A stretch of DNA of 64,000 nucleotides from CBDCIS01 sp965217565 (GTDB lineage Bacteria; Chloroflexota; Dehalococcoidia; Lucifugimonadales; CATOSD01): positions 310,001 through 374,000 of the forward strand of contig CBDCIS010000006.1 of NCBI GenBank assembly GCA_965217565.1, read 5' to 3'. The position numbers and the translations under genes were made by a program. The notes below the pieces were generated by a model, which saw only the letters and a program-made list of their open reading frames with translations, had not been told where the DNA came from and ran no database searches. How positions within the stretch are numbered: the stretch's first letter is position 1; the number at the start of each line of letters is the position of its first letter. Below are positions 16,015-24,282 of the stretch, piece by piece.

Positions 16015-16953
16015 ATGGCCGCTGTCAACTTGAAGACCGCCATTGGCGACTATGGTCACACCAGGCCACTGATTGATGGAAGTGTCACCTCTGAAGGGGT
16101 AGCCTTCGATTGGGCCGAGTACGCTTCCATTGTGGGCGTCTTCCGGACGATGGTCAGGACTATGGAGTACGAAGTCTCGGAGATGGCGCTCTCCACGTAC
16201 CTTTGCGCCAGGGCGCACGGCAAGCGCATGACGGCCATTCCCGTGTTCGTGACGCGGAGTTTCAATCACGGCGACATCGTGTATAACACGAGGTCCGGCA
16301 TCGAGTCCCCGCGCGACCTGGTTGGCAAGAGGGTAGGGGTGCGCGCCTACACGGTGACGCCCGGCGTCTGGGTCAGGGGCATCCTGCAACACCGGTACGG
16401 CGTTGACCTGGACGGCGTTAGCTGGGTGCTCGGCTCCGATGAGCACGTGGCGGAGTTCGTGGAGCCGCCCTACGTGGTGTCCGCGCCAGCCGGCAGCGAC
16501 CTCGCGGCGATGCTGGTTGCCGGCGAGATCGACGCGGCCATCGGCGTGGGCAACCTCGACTCGCCGGACATACAGCCGCTCATCCCGGACGCCCGCGCCG
16601 CGGCGGCCAGCTTCTTCGAGGAGACCGGGGTGTATCCAATCAGCCATCTCGTGGTCATCAGGGACGAGGTCATAGCCGCGAACCCCTGGCTTCCGTCAGA
16701 GCTCTTCTCGCTGTTCAAGGCGGCTAGAGACACCTACGAGAAGGGGCTGTCGTCCGGCGAGAAGCCAGACCCGCGAGAGGCGTCGATAGCCCCGCTGCGA
16801 GGAGTCGGCATGGGCGACCCGCTGCCCTACGGTATCGAGCCGAACAGGGTAACGCTGGAGACGTTCATCGACTGGAATGTAGAGCAGCGCATCATCCCGG
16901 AGAAGGTGGACGTGGAGGGCGTGTTCTCGGATACCACGCTGGATATGGTGTAG
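16015..16953 (+). CDS. Periplasmic-binding-fold protein, 4,5-dihydroxyphthalate decarboxylase-like
   Basis: 312 residues from ATG 16015, chosen because AGGAGG (16001-16006) lies 8 bases upstream. It lacks a signal peptide: MAAVNLKTAIGDYGHTRPL begins the fold directly. RSGIESPRDLVGKRVGVRAYT and DPLPYGIEPNR are typical of the NMT1/THI5-like, type 2 periplasmic-binding-fold family whose annotated example is 4,5-dihydroxyphthalate decarboxylase. Missing export signal favours a cytoplasmic enzyme over a transporter component, but the substrate is unknown. It stands alone and is convergent with the NHL gene across a strong hairpin. Confidence 0.78.
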   Translation: MAAVNLKTAIGDYGHTRPLIDGSVTSEGVAFDWAEYASIVGVFRTMVRTMEYEVSEMALSTYLCARAHGKRMTAIPVFVTRSFNHGDIVYNTRSGIESPRDLVGKRVGVRAYTVTPGVWVRGILQHRYGVDLDGVSWVLGSDEHVAEFVEPPYVVSAPAGSDLAAMLVAGEIDAAIGVGNLDSPDIQPLIPDARAAAASFFEETGVYPISHLVVIRDEVIAANPWLPSELFSLFKAARDTYEKGLSSGEKPDPREASIAPLRGVGMGDPLPYGIEPNRVTLETFIDWNVEQRIIPEKVDVEGVFSDTTLDMV

Positions 16954-17036
16954 GGTAGGGGCGCAAACGCGATTTGGGACTCCGGTCATTCGTGGTATGC
17001 GAGAACACGACCGGTTGAAGACGCAAGACGCAAAAG

Positions 17037-17066
17037 GTAAGGGCGGGTCTGAAAACCCGCCCTTAC
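17037..17066. terminator. Bidirectional hairpin between convergent genes
   Basis: GTAAGGGCGGGT (17037-17048) and ACCCGCCCTTAC (17055-17066) form a perfect 12-bp stem with the loop CTGAAA. It lies between the ends of the solute-binding-like gene and the NHL gene. A T-tract is not prominent. A related GC-rich hairpin sits at 28434-28455, so it also belongs to a dispersed palindrome class. Confidence 0.55.
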
Positions 17067-17091
17067 GCTTCAACACAGAACCCAGGTCTCT

Positions 17092-18102
17092 TTAGAGATT
17101 GAACTGCGGGTCCATGTAGTCCTTTTCCTTGGCATAGACCTGGAGCCTGTTGCGGATGGTCTCGCCGATTATGACGCGGTCCTGGTCGTCCACCAGGATG
17201 CTTACGGGGCGCGCGAAGCGTCCCACAGGCGTCATGTCCTTGATTCTGCGGTAGGCCTTCACGACGTCGGGGTTCGCCTCAACCACCTCTCTGGCCCAGT
17301 TGGACCATTCGGTGGCGTCGCCGTACAGCGCGGTGATGACGTCGCCCTCGGCGCTGTATATCTGCACGCGGTTGTTGCCGAAGTCGACCACGTACACGTC
17401 GCCCTCGCTGTCCACCGCCACGCTGGACGGATGGCTGAGGTCTCCGCCCTGTTCCGAGGCGGTGCCGAAGCTGAGCAGGAAGTCGCCGTCGGGGGAGAAC
17501 TTCTGCACCCGGTCGTTGCCGAAGTCCGCGACGTAAACGTCGCCATTCCGGTCGGTCGTGATGCCCCAGGGCCGCCGCAACTGGGCCTCTCCGCTGCCGG
17601 AACTGCCAAAGCTCGCCAGGAACTTGCCGTCCTTCGTGAACTTCTGCACCCGGTCGTTCTGGCTGTCAACGACGTAGAGATTGTCCTCGCTGTCGAATTG
17701 CAGCCCGGAGGGGCCGAGGAGCTGGCCTTCCTCGGAGCCTGCCTCTCCCCACTGGCCCACTCGCTGGCCGTCGGTGTCGTAGATGATGATGAGATTGTCG
17801 TACTCGTCGGAGCAATAGACGTTGCCGTCCTTATCCACGGCAATGCCAACGGGCCACATGAAGTCCTTCTTGGCGAAGTCGCCGATGAACTCCTGGTCCA
17901 TGGTTACCAGTCCGATTCGCTTGTTCTCGCCGAGAGTAACGCCCTGGCCGACGCGCTCCGTGCCCCGGTTCAGCACGTATATCGCGCCGTCGGGAGAAAA
18001 CGCCATGTCATAGGGATTGGCGAACCCAGCTCCCGCCGCCGCGCCTCTGCCGATGGCGTGGCTGAAGCTCCAGGTGCGGCCGGCCACCGTGGTAGTTAGC
18101 AT
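17092..18102 (-). CDS. NHL-repeat beta-propeller protein
   Basis: 336 residues from ATG 18102; AAGGAGG lies 6 bases upstream, and an ATG 48 bases further upstream has no such site. At least five NHL-type blades are visible with the recurring pattern D-x-x-G-(N/D)-x-Y-V-x-D-x-x-N-x-R-(V/I)-Q, for example VDSEGDVYVVDFGNNRVQIY. There is no signal peptide. NHL propellers bind proteins, RNA or ligands; no catalytic residue can be assigned. It lies 117 bases downstream of DUF1501 and DUF1800 genes on the same strand, a common neighbourhood for exported complexes in other phyla, though here none of the three has a leader. Confidence 0.85.
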   Translation of the reverse strand: MLTTTVAGRTWSFSHAIGRGAAAGAGFANPYDMAFSPDGAIYVLNRGTERVGQGVTLGENKRIGLVTMDQEFIGDFAKKDFMWPVGIAVDKDGNVYCSDEYDNLIIIYDTDGQRVGQWGEAGSEEGQLLGPSGLQFDSEDNLYVVDSQNDRVQKFTKDGKFLASFGSSGSGEAQLRRPWGITTDRNGDVYVADFGNDRVQKFSPDGDFLLSFGTASEQGGDLSHPSSVAVDSEGDVYVVDFGNNRVQIYSAEGDVITALYGDATEWSNWAREVVEANPDVVKAYRRIKDMTPVGRFARPVSILVDDQDRVIIGETIRNRLQVYAKEKDYMDPQFNL

Positions 18103-18150
18103 TTCAAACCTCCTTGCGTTGCCGTCGTTCCCGGTTTTTGGGGAATCCAC

Positions 18151-18198
18151 TCGCTGTTCGGCAATCCACCGTAGGGGCGACAGGCCTGTCGCCCCTAC
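18151..18198. repeat. Composite of repeat D fragment and a perfect 28-bp palindrome
   Basis: TCGCTGTTCGGCAATCC (18151-18167) is a variant of repeat D. It is followed by GTAGGGGCGACAGG joined without spacer to its exact reverse complement CCTGTCGCCCCTAC (18171-18198). The palindrome sits between the DUF1501 stop and the NHL start on the same transcript. Confidence 0.75.
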
Positions 18199-18219
18199 TC
18201 AGGTGGAAGGAATCAGCGC

Positions 18220-19359
18220 CTACCCACCGTTCTTGATGAACTTGGGCTGCTCGAACTGGCCGTTGACTATGGGGGCCGGGTCCAGGTGCATGAAGTCCTC
18301 GAGCATCGTGGAATAGACGCCCCGGTAGTCCATGTTCGGGACCAGGTCGCCCTGCTCGAGCGCTTCGGGCCGCGTGTCGGGATAGGAGCTATACATTCCG
18401 CCCTTCACGTTGGGTCCGATGGCGAACGCAACTCCGGCGGCGCCGTGGTCGGTGCCGGAGCCGTTGTCGCGCACCCTGCGCCCGAACTCGGAGAACAGGA
18501 ACATCGTCACGTTCTCATCGGCGTCGTGCTCTCTGAGGTCGTCCCAGAAGTCCGCGATCGCCTCCGAAACCTGGCTCCAGAGATTCGCGTGCATCGCCGA
18601 CTGGGCGGCGTGCGTGTCGAAGCTGCCATGGCTGGTGTAGAAGACGCGCGTGCCGAGATCGGCGGTGTGTATCATCGCGATGTCGCGGAGCTTCTTCGCT
18701 ACCGGGCTCTCCGCGTACTCCACGCTGGAGGTGTACTGTTGCGGCGCCACCTTCAGGATGTCCGCGCCCTTGAGCGCGTCGAGTCCGGTCTGGCCGAGGT
18801 AGTCCATCACCGGTCCGCTGCCGACGGCTGGGCCGTACATGTTGGCGAAGCGTTCCAGCACCTTGAGGCGTTGCTCTTCCTGCTCGATGCTGGTCAGCAG
18901 CCCGTAGGTCGAAAGGTCGGCGACCGAGGCCACCGACACGCCGGGGGCCACGAGTGCCCTAGGCAGGGCCTGGTCAACGTTCACGCCTGTTATGGGGTTC
19001 TCGCCGTCCGGGTCGATCTCTCGGATAGATCGACCCAACCAGCCCTCTGTACCCACCTTGTCCGGCTCGCAGGTGTGCCAGATGTCCATCGAGCGGAAGT
19101 GCGAGCGGGGCGAGTTGGCGTATCCGATGCCGTGGATGATGGCCATCTGGCCGGACTCGTAGATGTCCTTCATCGGTCCCATCGCAGGGTGCATTCCCAA
19201 CTCGCTGTCGAGCTGGAGGACGCGCTGCTGGGGAATCTGCAAGGAGCGCCTCGAGTCGTAGTAGTTCTGGTCGTTGTAGGGGATTATGGTGTTGAAGTAG
19301 TCGTTGCCGCCCGTGAGCTGGAGCACGACTATTACTGGGGGCTTGCTGGTCGTTGCCAT
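18220..19359 (-). CDS. DUF1501-domain protein without Tat signal
   Basis: 379 residues from ATG 19359, seven bases after AAGGAG; a second ATG two codons earlier is too close to the ribosome site. The domain starts at once: PPVIVVLQLTGGNDYFNTIIPY, then HGIGYANSPRSHFRSMDIWHT, SHGSFDTHAAQ and MFLFSEFGRRVRDNGSGTDHG, all landmarks of DUF1501, a sulfatase/alkaline-phosphatase-like family of unknown activity. Most members I know begin with a twin-arginine leader; this one has none. It follows the DUF1800 gene by 57 bases, so the two are one operon. Confidence 0.9.
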   Translation of the reverse strand: MATTSKPPVIVVLQLTGGNDYFNTIIPYNDQNYYDSRRSLQIPQQRVLQLDSELGMHPAMGPMKDIYESGQMAIIHGIGYANSPRSHFRSMDIWHTCEPDKVGTEGWLGRSIREIDPDGENPITGVNVDQALPRALVAPGVSVASVADLSTYGLLTSIEQEEQRLKVLERFANMYGPAVGSGPVMDYLGQTGLDALKGADILKVAPQQYTSSVEYAESPVAKKLRDIAMIHTADLGTRVFYTSHGSFDTHAAQSAMHANLWSQVSEAIADFWDDLREHDADENVTMFLFSEFGRRVRDNGSGTDHGAAGVAFAIGPNVKGGMYSSYPDTRPEALEQGDLVPNMDYRGVYSTMLEDFMHLDPAPIVNGQFEQPKFIKNGG

Positions 19360-19416
19360 TGTCATCTCCTTCTTTCAGGGTGATTCATTCTGAACCCAAC
19401 GTTTGAGCACTCCGGC

Positions 19417-20826
19417 CTAGCCGAACTGGTACTCCCTGGTCGCCGCTATCAGCGCCAGCGTCTCGCCGACGCGCCGAGCCGACTTCGCGTAGTCCTCTTC
19501 AGACGCCCACGAAATCGCACCCTCGCCCTCTACGTTCGTGATGAGTTCCTTCCGCGTGGACTCGGCGACTTCCAGCGGCCCTATCAGGTCCAGGCACTGT
19601 TCCACCAGCGTCTCCGCGCTCATCGCCTGCCCGTTCGACTCCGCTATCCGCTTCACGATGCTCTTCACTCCGGGCAACTCCACGTTGTTCACGCGGTCCG
19701 CCACGAAGTTCACCCGCTTCACCAGCGAGCCGCTGTTTATCCACTCAGCGCCCGTGTGCCAGCCCTCAACGCTCGGCGGGTCCAGTATCTCCTGGCCCAT
19801 GTAGCCCGCGTGGTTCGCCATCTCCTCCAAACGGGGATCCGCGCCGAGCAGATCCTGCGTGAACCGCAGCGTGCCCACGACCACCTCGATGGGGCTCTTG
19901 ACCTTCTGGTACATCGACTCCTTGAAGTAGTCGGAGTTGAGCAGGGTCCTCAGCACAGGCTTCATCTCGTAGCCCGAACTTACGAACACCTCCGACAACT
20001 CCCGAATCGCCTCCGGGTCTCGCGGCTCCTCGATGTCCCATGCCGGAACCTGCGGCTCGTCCGCCACGAAGAAGTTGTACATGTGGCGGGATATGAAGCG
20101 TGGGCACGCCTCCTGGCTCACCACGATGTCTATGATGTCCTCGCCGTTGAGGTTGCCCGTATGACCCAGGAAGGTCTTCTCGCTGAAGTCGTGGTCTTCG
20201 GGTCGGAACTCGAAGCTCCAGGGATGGCGGCCATACGGGAAGCGAGGTATCTTCGCGGCGATGGTCCAGCCCGTGAAGGCGCGGGAGCACTCGAAGACGT
20301 CGGTCTCGGTGTAGTTGCCGACGCCGAGGGAGAAGAGTTCGAGGAGTTCCCTGCCCCAGTTCTCGTTGGGGGCGCTCTTGTGGTTCTCGTTGTTGTCCAG
20401 CCAGAAGATCATGGCCGGGTTGCTGGCGAGCTTGACGAGCAGGTCGCGGTAGTTGCCCATGCCGTTCTCTCGCAGCATGTCGATCTGCAAAATCATGTTG
20501 TCGCAGTTATCGACCTTGCCGTTGCCGGTGGCGAACACGTGATGCCAGAAGAGGGCCATCTTCTCCTCCAGCGGCCTCTGGGTGTTCAGCAGGTAGTAGA
20601 GCCAGTGGGCCTGTCCTCCCGCATAGTGCTGCGCCGGGAACTCCGTGCCGGGATGGTAGCGATAGAGCTCGACCTCATCGACCGGCGGCAGAGTAGGATT
20701 TATCAGTTCCTCGACCGTCGCCTCATAACCCTTCTCCGCGCGCATCTCCACCTCTTCACGTGTCGCGCCAAAGCCGGCGCGCCGCATGAGATGCGACATA
20801 AGGGCAATATCTTCTTTGTTGGCCAT
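19417..20826 (-). CDS. DUF1800-domain protein
   Basis: 469 residues. Family hallmarks are LMRRAGFGATREEVE (about 11-25), LFWHHVFATGNGKVDN (about 90-105), NENWGRELLELFSLGVGNYT (about 150-169), FTGWTI and EGWHTGAEWI. Start 20826 is well supported by AAGGAGGAG eight bases upstream. No signal peptide or membrane segment is seen. DUF1800 is nearly always encoded beside DUF1501, as here, and the pair is assumed to act together; the biochemical role is unknown. The gene is first in the DUF1800-DUF1501-NHL series reading leftwards. Confidence 0.92.
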   Translation of the reverse strand: MANKEDIALMSHLMRRAGFGATREEVEMRAEKGYEATVEELINPTLPPVDEVELYRYHPGTEFPAQHYAGGQAHWLYYLLNTQRPLEEKMALFWHHVFATGNGKVDNCDNMILQIDMLRENGMGNYRDLLVKLASNPAMIFWLDNNENHKSAPNENWGRELLELFSLGVGNYTETDVFECSRAFTGWTIAAKIPRFPYGRHPWSFEFRPEDHDFSEKTFLGHTGNLNGEDIIDIVVSQEACPRFISRHMYNFFVADEPQVPAWDIEEPRDPEAIRELSEVFVSSGYEMKPVLRTLLNSDYFKESMYQKVKSPIEVVVGTLRFTQDLLGADPRLEEMANHAGYMGQEILDPPSVEGWHTGAEWINSGSLVKRVNFVADRVNNVELPGVKSIVKRIAESNGQAMSAETLVEQCLDLIGPLEVAESTRKELITNVEGEGAISWASEEDYAKSARRVGETLALIAATREYQFG

Positions 20827-21028
20827 CAGCTACTCCTCCTTTCTACGGTGGTTTGCTTATTGTTTCCAAATCTCTTTAGCGAGTTACGGATAGACTTGTT
20901 ACAAGGAATAGCCACCCCCATTCGTTCAATCAATCGCCCGCGCTTCAGAACAAACAATTCCGTCGCTAAACTCAAGCCGCCATAGGTGTAGTTGTCAGCG
21001 TCAAGGCAACGCCGGTCAAAGATCGGAG

Positions 21029-21472
21029 TTAACCCTCCGCCTGGCAATCGGGGCACACGCCGTAATAGTCCGTCCGGCGGCGCGTGATGTTGTAGCCCGT
21101 CGCTGAGGACACGTCCTCCAGCGGCTCCTCCGCCCCGAACGCGTCCATATCCTCAATCTTTTCACACTCCAAGCAGATGAGATGGGGATGAGAGCGCGGC
21201 CTCCTACCATCGTAGCGGTTGGAAGCGCCGCTGAACTCTATCTCCAGCACCTGGCCCGCGTCCTTGAGCAACTCGATGGTATTGTAAACTGTCGCCAGGC
21301 TCGTGCCCGGGTGAAAGCGTTTCACCTCATGGTGAATCTCGCTTGCGCTTGGGTGACGCTCACTGGCAATGAGTACCTCGAGCAGCTTCGCCCGCCTGGG
21401 CGTCAGGCTCATACCGTTCTCCTTGAGAGCCGTCGTCATCTCCAACAATCTGTCTTCTTGAACTGCATTCAA
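21029..21472 (-). CDS. Fur-family repressor, probably PerR-like
   Basis: 147 residues from TTG 21472, preceded by AGGGGA at 9 bases; ATG 21439 and TTG 21526 are alternatives. The winged helix carries GMSLTPRRAKLLEVLI and HPSASEIHHEVKRFHPG, then SLATVYNTIELLKDAG. RSHPHLICLECEKIED supplies regulatory-metal residues, and CLEC with CPDC supply the structural zinc site. Fur/PerR proteins repress genes when metal-bound; PerR senses peroxide. A perfect PerR-type box lies in the leader at 21528-21542, just after a good promoter, implying autoregulation. Targets in this window are not evident. Confidence 0.88.
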   Translation of the reverse strand: MNAVQEDRLLEMTTALKENGMSLTPRRAKLLEVLIASERHPSASEIHHEVKRFHPGTSLATVYNTIELLKDAGQVLEIEFSGASNRYDGRRPRSHPHLICLECEKIEDMDAFGAEEPLEDVSSATGYNITRRRTDYYGVCPDCQAEG

Positions 21473-21527
21473 TGCGCTGATTCCCCTGGATGGCTGCAAG
21501 CGGGCAATCCCTAAAGAGAGGCCCAAA

Positions 21528-21542
21528 TTAGAATTATTCTAA
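21528..21542 (-). promoter_or_regulatory. PerR/Fur-type operator (7-1-7 palindrome)
   Basis: TTAGAATTATTCTAA is a perfect 7-1-7 inverted repeat and differs from the Bacillus PerR consensus TTATAATNATTATAA by one symmetric position. It lies about 15 bases after the -10 of the Fur-family gene, a position where binding would block transcription. Confidence 0.75.
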
Positions 21543-21557
21543 GTCCGACTTGCCTAA

Positions 21558-21586
21558 ACATTAATCCAAAGGTCGTGGGTTGTCAA
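21558..21586 (-). promoter_or_regulatory. Sigma70-type promoter of the Fur-family gene
   Basis: Read on the minus strand, TTGACA (21586-21581), a 17-base spacer and TAATGT (21563-21558) match the sigma70 consensus. Transcription would begin near 21551, immediately before the palindromic operator. Confidence 0.65.
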
Positions 21587-21621
21587 TAGCCAGTCCAAAA
21601 TCCGATTCTCAGTCAACTAGG

Positions 21622-21645
21622 ACAACCACAAGGAATTGCCCCTAC
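21622..21645 (+). repeat. Dispersed repeat B
   Basis: ACAACCACAAGGAATTGCCC followed by CTAC lies between the divergent Fur-family gene and the LLM oxidoreductase. It is the same family as the copy at 5946-5972. Confidence 0.6.
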
Positions 21646-21798
21646 AAGAGGGTGTACGGGCAGAACGTCTCCGTAGGCACAGGTGATACCTAGTAAACTG
21701 ATACAGCTACGCTCCCCGTTCGAGGGTTGCCACGCCGCCCGCAAAGCATGACAATGGTGAAGCCCTATGCCAATCGACCAGGTATCAAGGAGGAGAAC

Positions 21799-22647
21799 GT
21801 GAACATCGGCGTATCCATGCCCCTGCCCGCCTACACTATCAGCGCCGCCTTTATGGCGCGCAAGGCCGAGGAGCTCGGCTTCGACTCGCTCTGGTACGGC
21901 GAACACCCCATAATGCCAGTCCACTCAGACAGCCCGTTCCCCGGCTCGCCGGACGGCGTGATTCCCTGGACGTACTCCCACTTCGCAGACCCCTTCATCG
22001 CTTTGGCCCAGGCGTCGGGAGCCACCACCTCTATCAAGCTCGGCACAGGCATCACCCTCGTTCCCGAGCGCAATCCCCTCGTGCTGGCGAAGGCGGTCGC
22101 GACTCTCGACCTGCTCAGCGGAGGGCGCTTCCTCTTCGGCGTTGGCGCCGGATGGAACAGGGAGGAGACGGAGCTTCTGGGAGGCGACTTCGACCACCGC
22201 TGGACACAGACGCGGGAGTCCGTTCTTGCCATGAAGGAGCTCTGGACAAAGGATGAGGCCGAGTTTCACGGCAGGTACTACGACTTCCCTCTCGTCAGGT
22301 GCTACCCGAAACCGGCGCAAAAGCCTCATCCTCCAGTGATACTCGGCGGCATGGCGAAGAACGTGCTCAGGCGCATCGTGGCTTGGGGCGACGGCTGGCT
22401 GCCCAACCGGCTCGCCCCGGAGCAGTTAAAGGAAAGCCGCGCAATACTGGACACCCTGGCCGCCGAGGCCGGAAGAGACCCCGCGTCTCTCACGATAACC
22501 GTGTCCGGCCAGCCCCCTGAGCGCGACCTCATCGAGGCGTATCGTGAAGCGGGGGCAAATGGGGTTGTGATTAGGCCGGAGCACATGGAGACCGAAGAAG
22601 AGATGGCTTCAGAGTTGGAACGCATCGCGGAAGCAGTACTGCGCTAG
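21799..22647 (+). CDS. LLM-class (luciferase-like) F420-dependent oxidoreductase
   Basis: 282 residues from GTG 21799, with AAGGAGG at 21787-21793. The protein starts on the first strand of a TIM barrel (VNIGVSMPLP) and carries AEELGFDSLWYGEH, LGTGITLVPERNP and AVATLDLLSGGRFLFGVGAGW, the core of the F420/FMN-binding luciferase-like superfamily. Such enzymes transfer hydride to or from F420 or FMN on diverse substrates. An upstream in-frame ATG (21727) adds 24 residues with no fold and was rejected. It begins a run of same-strand genes (deaminase, lyases, aconitase-like subunits). Confidence 0.88.
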   Translation: MNIGVSMPLPAYTISAAFMARKAEELGFDSLWYGEHPIMPVHSDSPFPGSPDGVIPWTYSHFADPFIALAQASGATTSIKLGTGITLVPERNPLVLAKAVATLDLLSGGRFLFGVGAGWNREETELLGGDFDHRWTQTRESVLAMKELWTKDEAEFHGRYYDFPLVRCYPKPAQKPHPPVILGGMAKNVLRRIVAWGDGWLPNRLAPEQLKESRAILDTLAAEAGRDPASLTITVSGQPPERDLIEAYREAGANGVVIRPEHMETEEEMASELERIAEAVLR

Positions 22648-22684
22648 GCTCGCCCAAGAGTCACAAGTCGAAAGGAGCATCGAA

Positions 22685-23128
22685 ATGTCGCAAGACCATG
22701 AGAGCTACATGCGGGTCGCCCTAGAGGAGGCCGCCAAGAGCGCGGCGGAAGGCAACTCCGCCGTCGGTTCCATCATCGTGAGGGGCGACGCCATCATCGG
22801 GCGGGGCGGAAACCTCGTCACCTCCACGTCGGACCCGACGGCCCACGCCGAGACGGTCGCGCTGCGAGTCGCCGGGGAATTGCAGCGCGAGGTGGACTTC
22901 AGCGGGTGTACGCTATACACCACATTCGAGCCCTGCCCGATGTGCTGCGGCGCGATAATGGTCAGCGGCATAAGCGCGCTGGTCATGGGCGCGCGCCCCG
23001 ATCCGGTCGCGCGCCAGTGGGGCGACTACTCGGTGGAGAGCCTGATAGTGCTAGCCAACTGCGGCGACAGGCTGCAAGTCGTAACGGGCGTGCTAACGGA
23101 GGAATGCGCCAACATAAGGCTGCCGTAG
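22685..23128 (+). CDS. Nucleoside/cytidine deaminase-family protein
   Basis: 147 residues. Zinc-dependent deaminase motifs are complete: H54-A-E56 in PTAHAETVAL and C84/C87 in FEPCPMCCGA. The layout fits the guanine-deaminase/tRNA-adenosine-deaminase-like group, which hydrolyses an exocyclic amine from a base. The length is short for TadA and lacks its C-terminal helix, so a free base or nucleoside is the likelier substrate; this remains open. AAAGGAG lies 8 bases before ATG 22685, and the gene follows the LLM oxidoreductase by 37 bases. Confidence 0.85.
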   Translation: MSQDHESYMRVALEEAAKSAAEGNSAVGSIIVRGDAIIGRGGNLVTSTSDPTAHAETVALRVAGELQREVDFSGCTLYTTFEPCPMCCGAIMVSGISALVMGARPDPVARQWGDYSVESLIVLANCGDRLQVVTGVLTEECANIRLP

Positions 23129-23315
23129 CGGGCTTGCATACCCAAGGCGATGTGTAGGTACGAACCCTTGTGGTTGCCTTGGTTCATCATCCCATAGCCT
23201 AGGTGTCACAAGGAGCGCCCCTACTCAAGCCGTTCGTTGACACGCTACGCGCACGCACATAGAATTTGGGCTATCCGAGCGCGGGTCCGCCCGCATTATC
23301 ATCATGGAGGAGACT

Positions 23316-24146
23316 ATGAACAAGACCGCCAGACTCAGGGAGCTAATGAAGAAGGGCCTTGTGGTCGCGCCCTTCACCTTTGATGCCTTGCAGGCCAAGA
23401 TTGCCGAGCAGGTGGGGTTCGACGCCGTTTACATGACGGGCTTCGGCACCGCCGCAGCCCGCGGCTACCCCGACGTGGGCCTCATCACGCAGACTGAGAT
23501 GGTCCAGAACGCCAAGTACATTGCCAACGCCGTGGACATTCCGCTCATTTGCGACGCCGACACCGCCTACGGCAACCCCATCAACACCTGGCGCACCGTC
23601 CAGGAGTACGAATCCGTCGGCGTGGCTGGCATCCACATCGAGGACCAGGTGTTTCCCAAGAAGTGCGGATTTTTCGAAGGCAAGCTCGTCGTTCCTATGG
23701 AAGAGCACGTTCAGAAGATTCGCGCCGCCCTGGACGCCCGCCGGGACAAAGATTTCCTCATCATCGCGCGCTGCGACGCCCTCGCGGTCAACGGCTGGGA
23801 CGACACCATCCAACGCTGCAAGGCCTACCATGACGCCGGCGCGGACCTCGTTTTCGTCGATGGCATCCGAACCGACGAGGAGTTGGAGACGTACGCCAAG
23901 GAGCTCGCCGACCTTCCCCGTTTCTACAACGGCGGGCTGCGGTCCACCCAGGAAGTAGAGAGGTTGGGCTTCAAAATCAACATCACCGGCAACACCTTGG
24001 GCGTAATCTACGATGCCCTCAAGGAGTCCCTAACCTCGCTGAAGGAGACCGGCGCGGTGGAGCGGAACGGGCAGCGGAACGGCTTGACGGACATGCTCGG
24101 CCTGCCGAGGGTGTATGAGATGGAACGCCAGTACGGGGTCACGTAG
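23316..24146 (+). CDS. Isocitrate lyase/PEP mutase-family lyase (paralogue 1)
   Basis: 276 residues from ATG 23316, five bases after GGAGGAG; the ATG at 23304 precedes that site. It is a TIM barrel with the magnesium motif DADTAYG (80-86), E109-D110 and the lyase loop PKKCGFFEGK with catalytic-type C117. The Cys-containing loop fits C-C lyases such as methylisocitrate or 2,3-dimethylmalate lyase better than PEP mutase. Expected products are a 2-oxoacid plus a carboxylate. It is the first of three paralogues clustered with an aconitase-like two-subunit dehydratase and MmgE/PrpD. Confidence 0.87.
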   Translation: MNKTARLRELMKKGLVVAPFTFDALQAKIAEQVGFDAVYMTGFGTAAARGYPDVGLITQTEMVQNAKYIANAVDIPLICDADTAYGNPINTWRTVQEYESVGVAGIHIEDQVFPKKCGFFEGKLVVPMEEHVQKIRAALDARRDKDFLIIARCDALAVNGWDDTIQRCKAYHDAGADLVFVDGIRTDEELETYAKELADLPRFYNGGLRSTQEVERLGFKINITGNTLGVIYDALKESLTSLKETGAVERNGQRNGLTDMLGLPRVYEMERQYGVT

Positions 24147-24282
24147 GCCGCGAGTCATTGCATTTCCCATAGCCGGGCGTATAATCAAGGCGAACCCACA
24201 GGCGAGTCGGGTTCGCGTCAGCCATGAACGGCGGACGGCTGCGCGGCAATCATCCAGCCTAATTGAGAATGAGGAGGACGAC

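Noticed and set aside
15602..16015. A 137-codon minus-strand frame upstream of the solute-binding-like gene
   Set aside because: It runs into the IS630 end, lacks a ribosome site and resembles no family. It is probably open by chance in AT-richer sequence.
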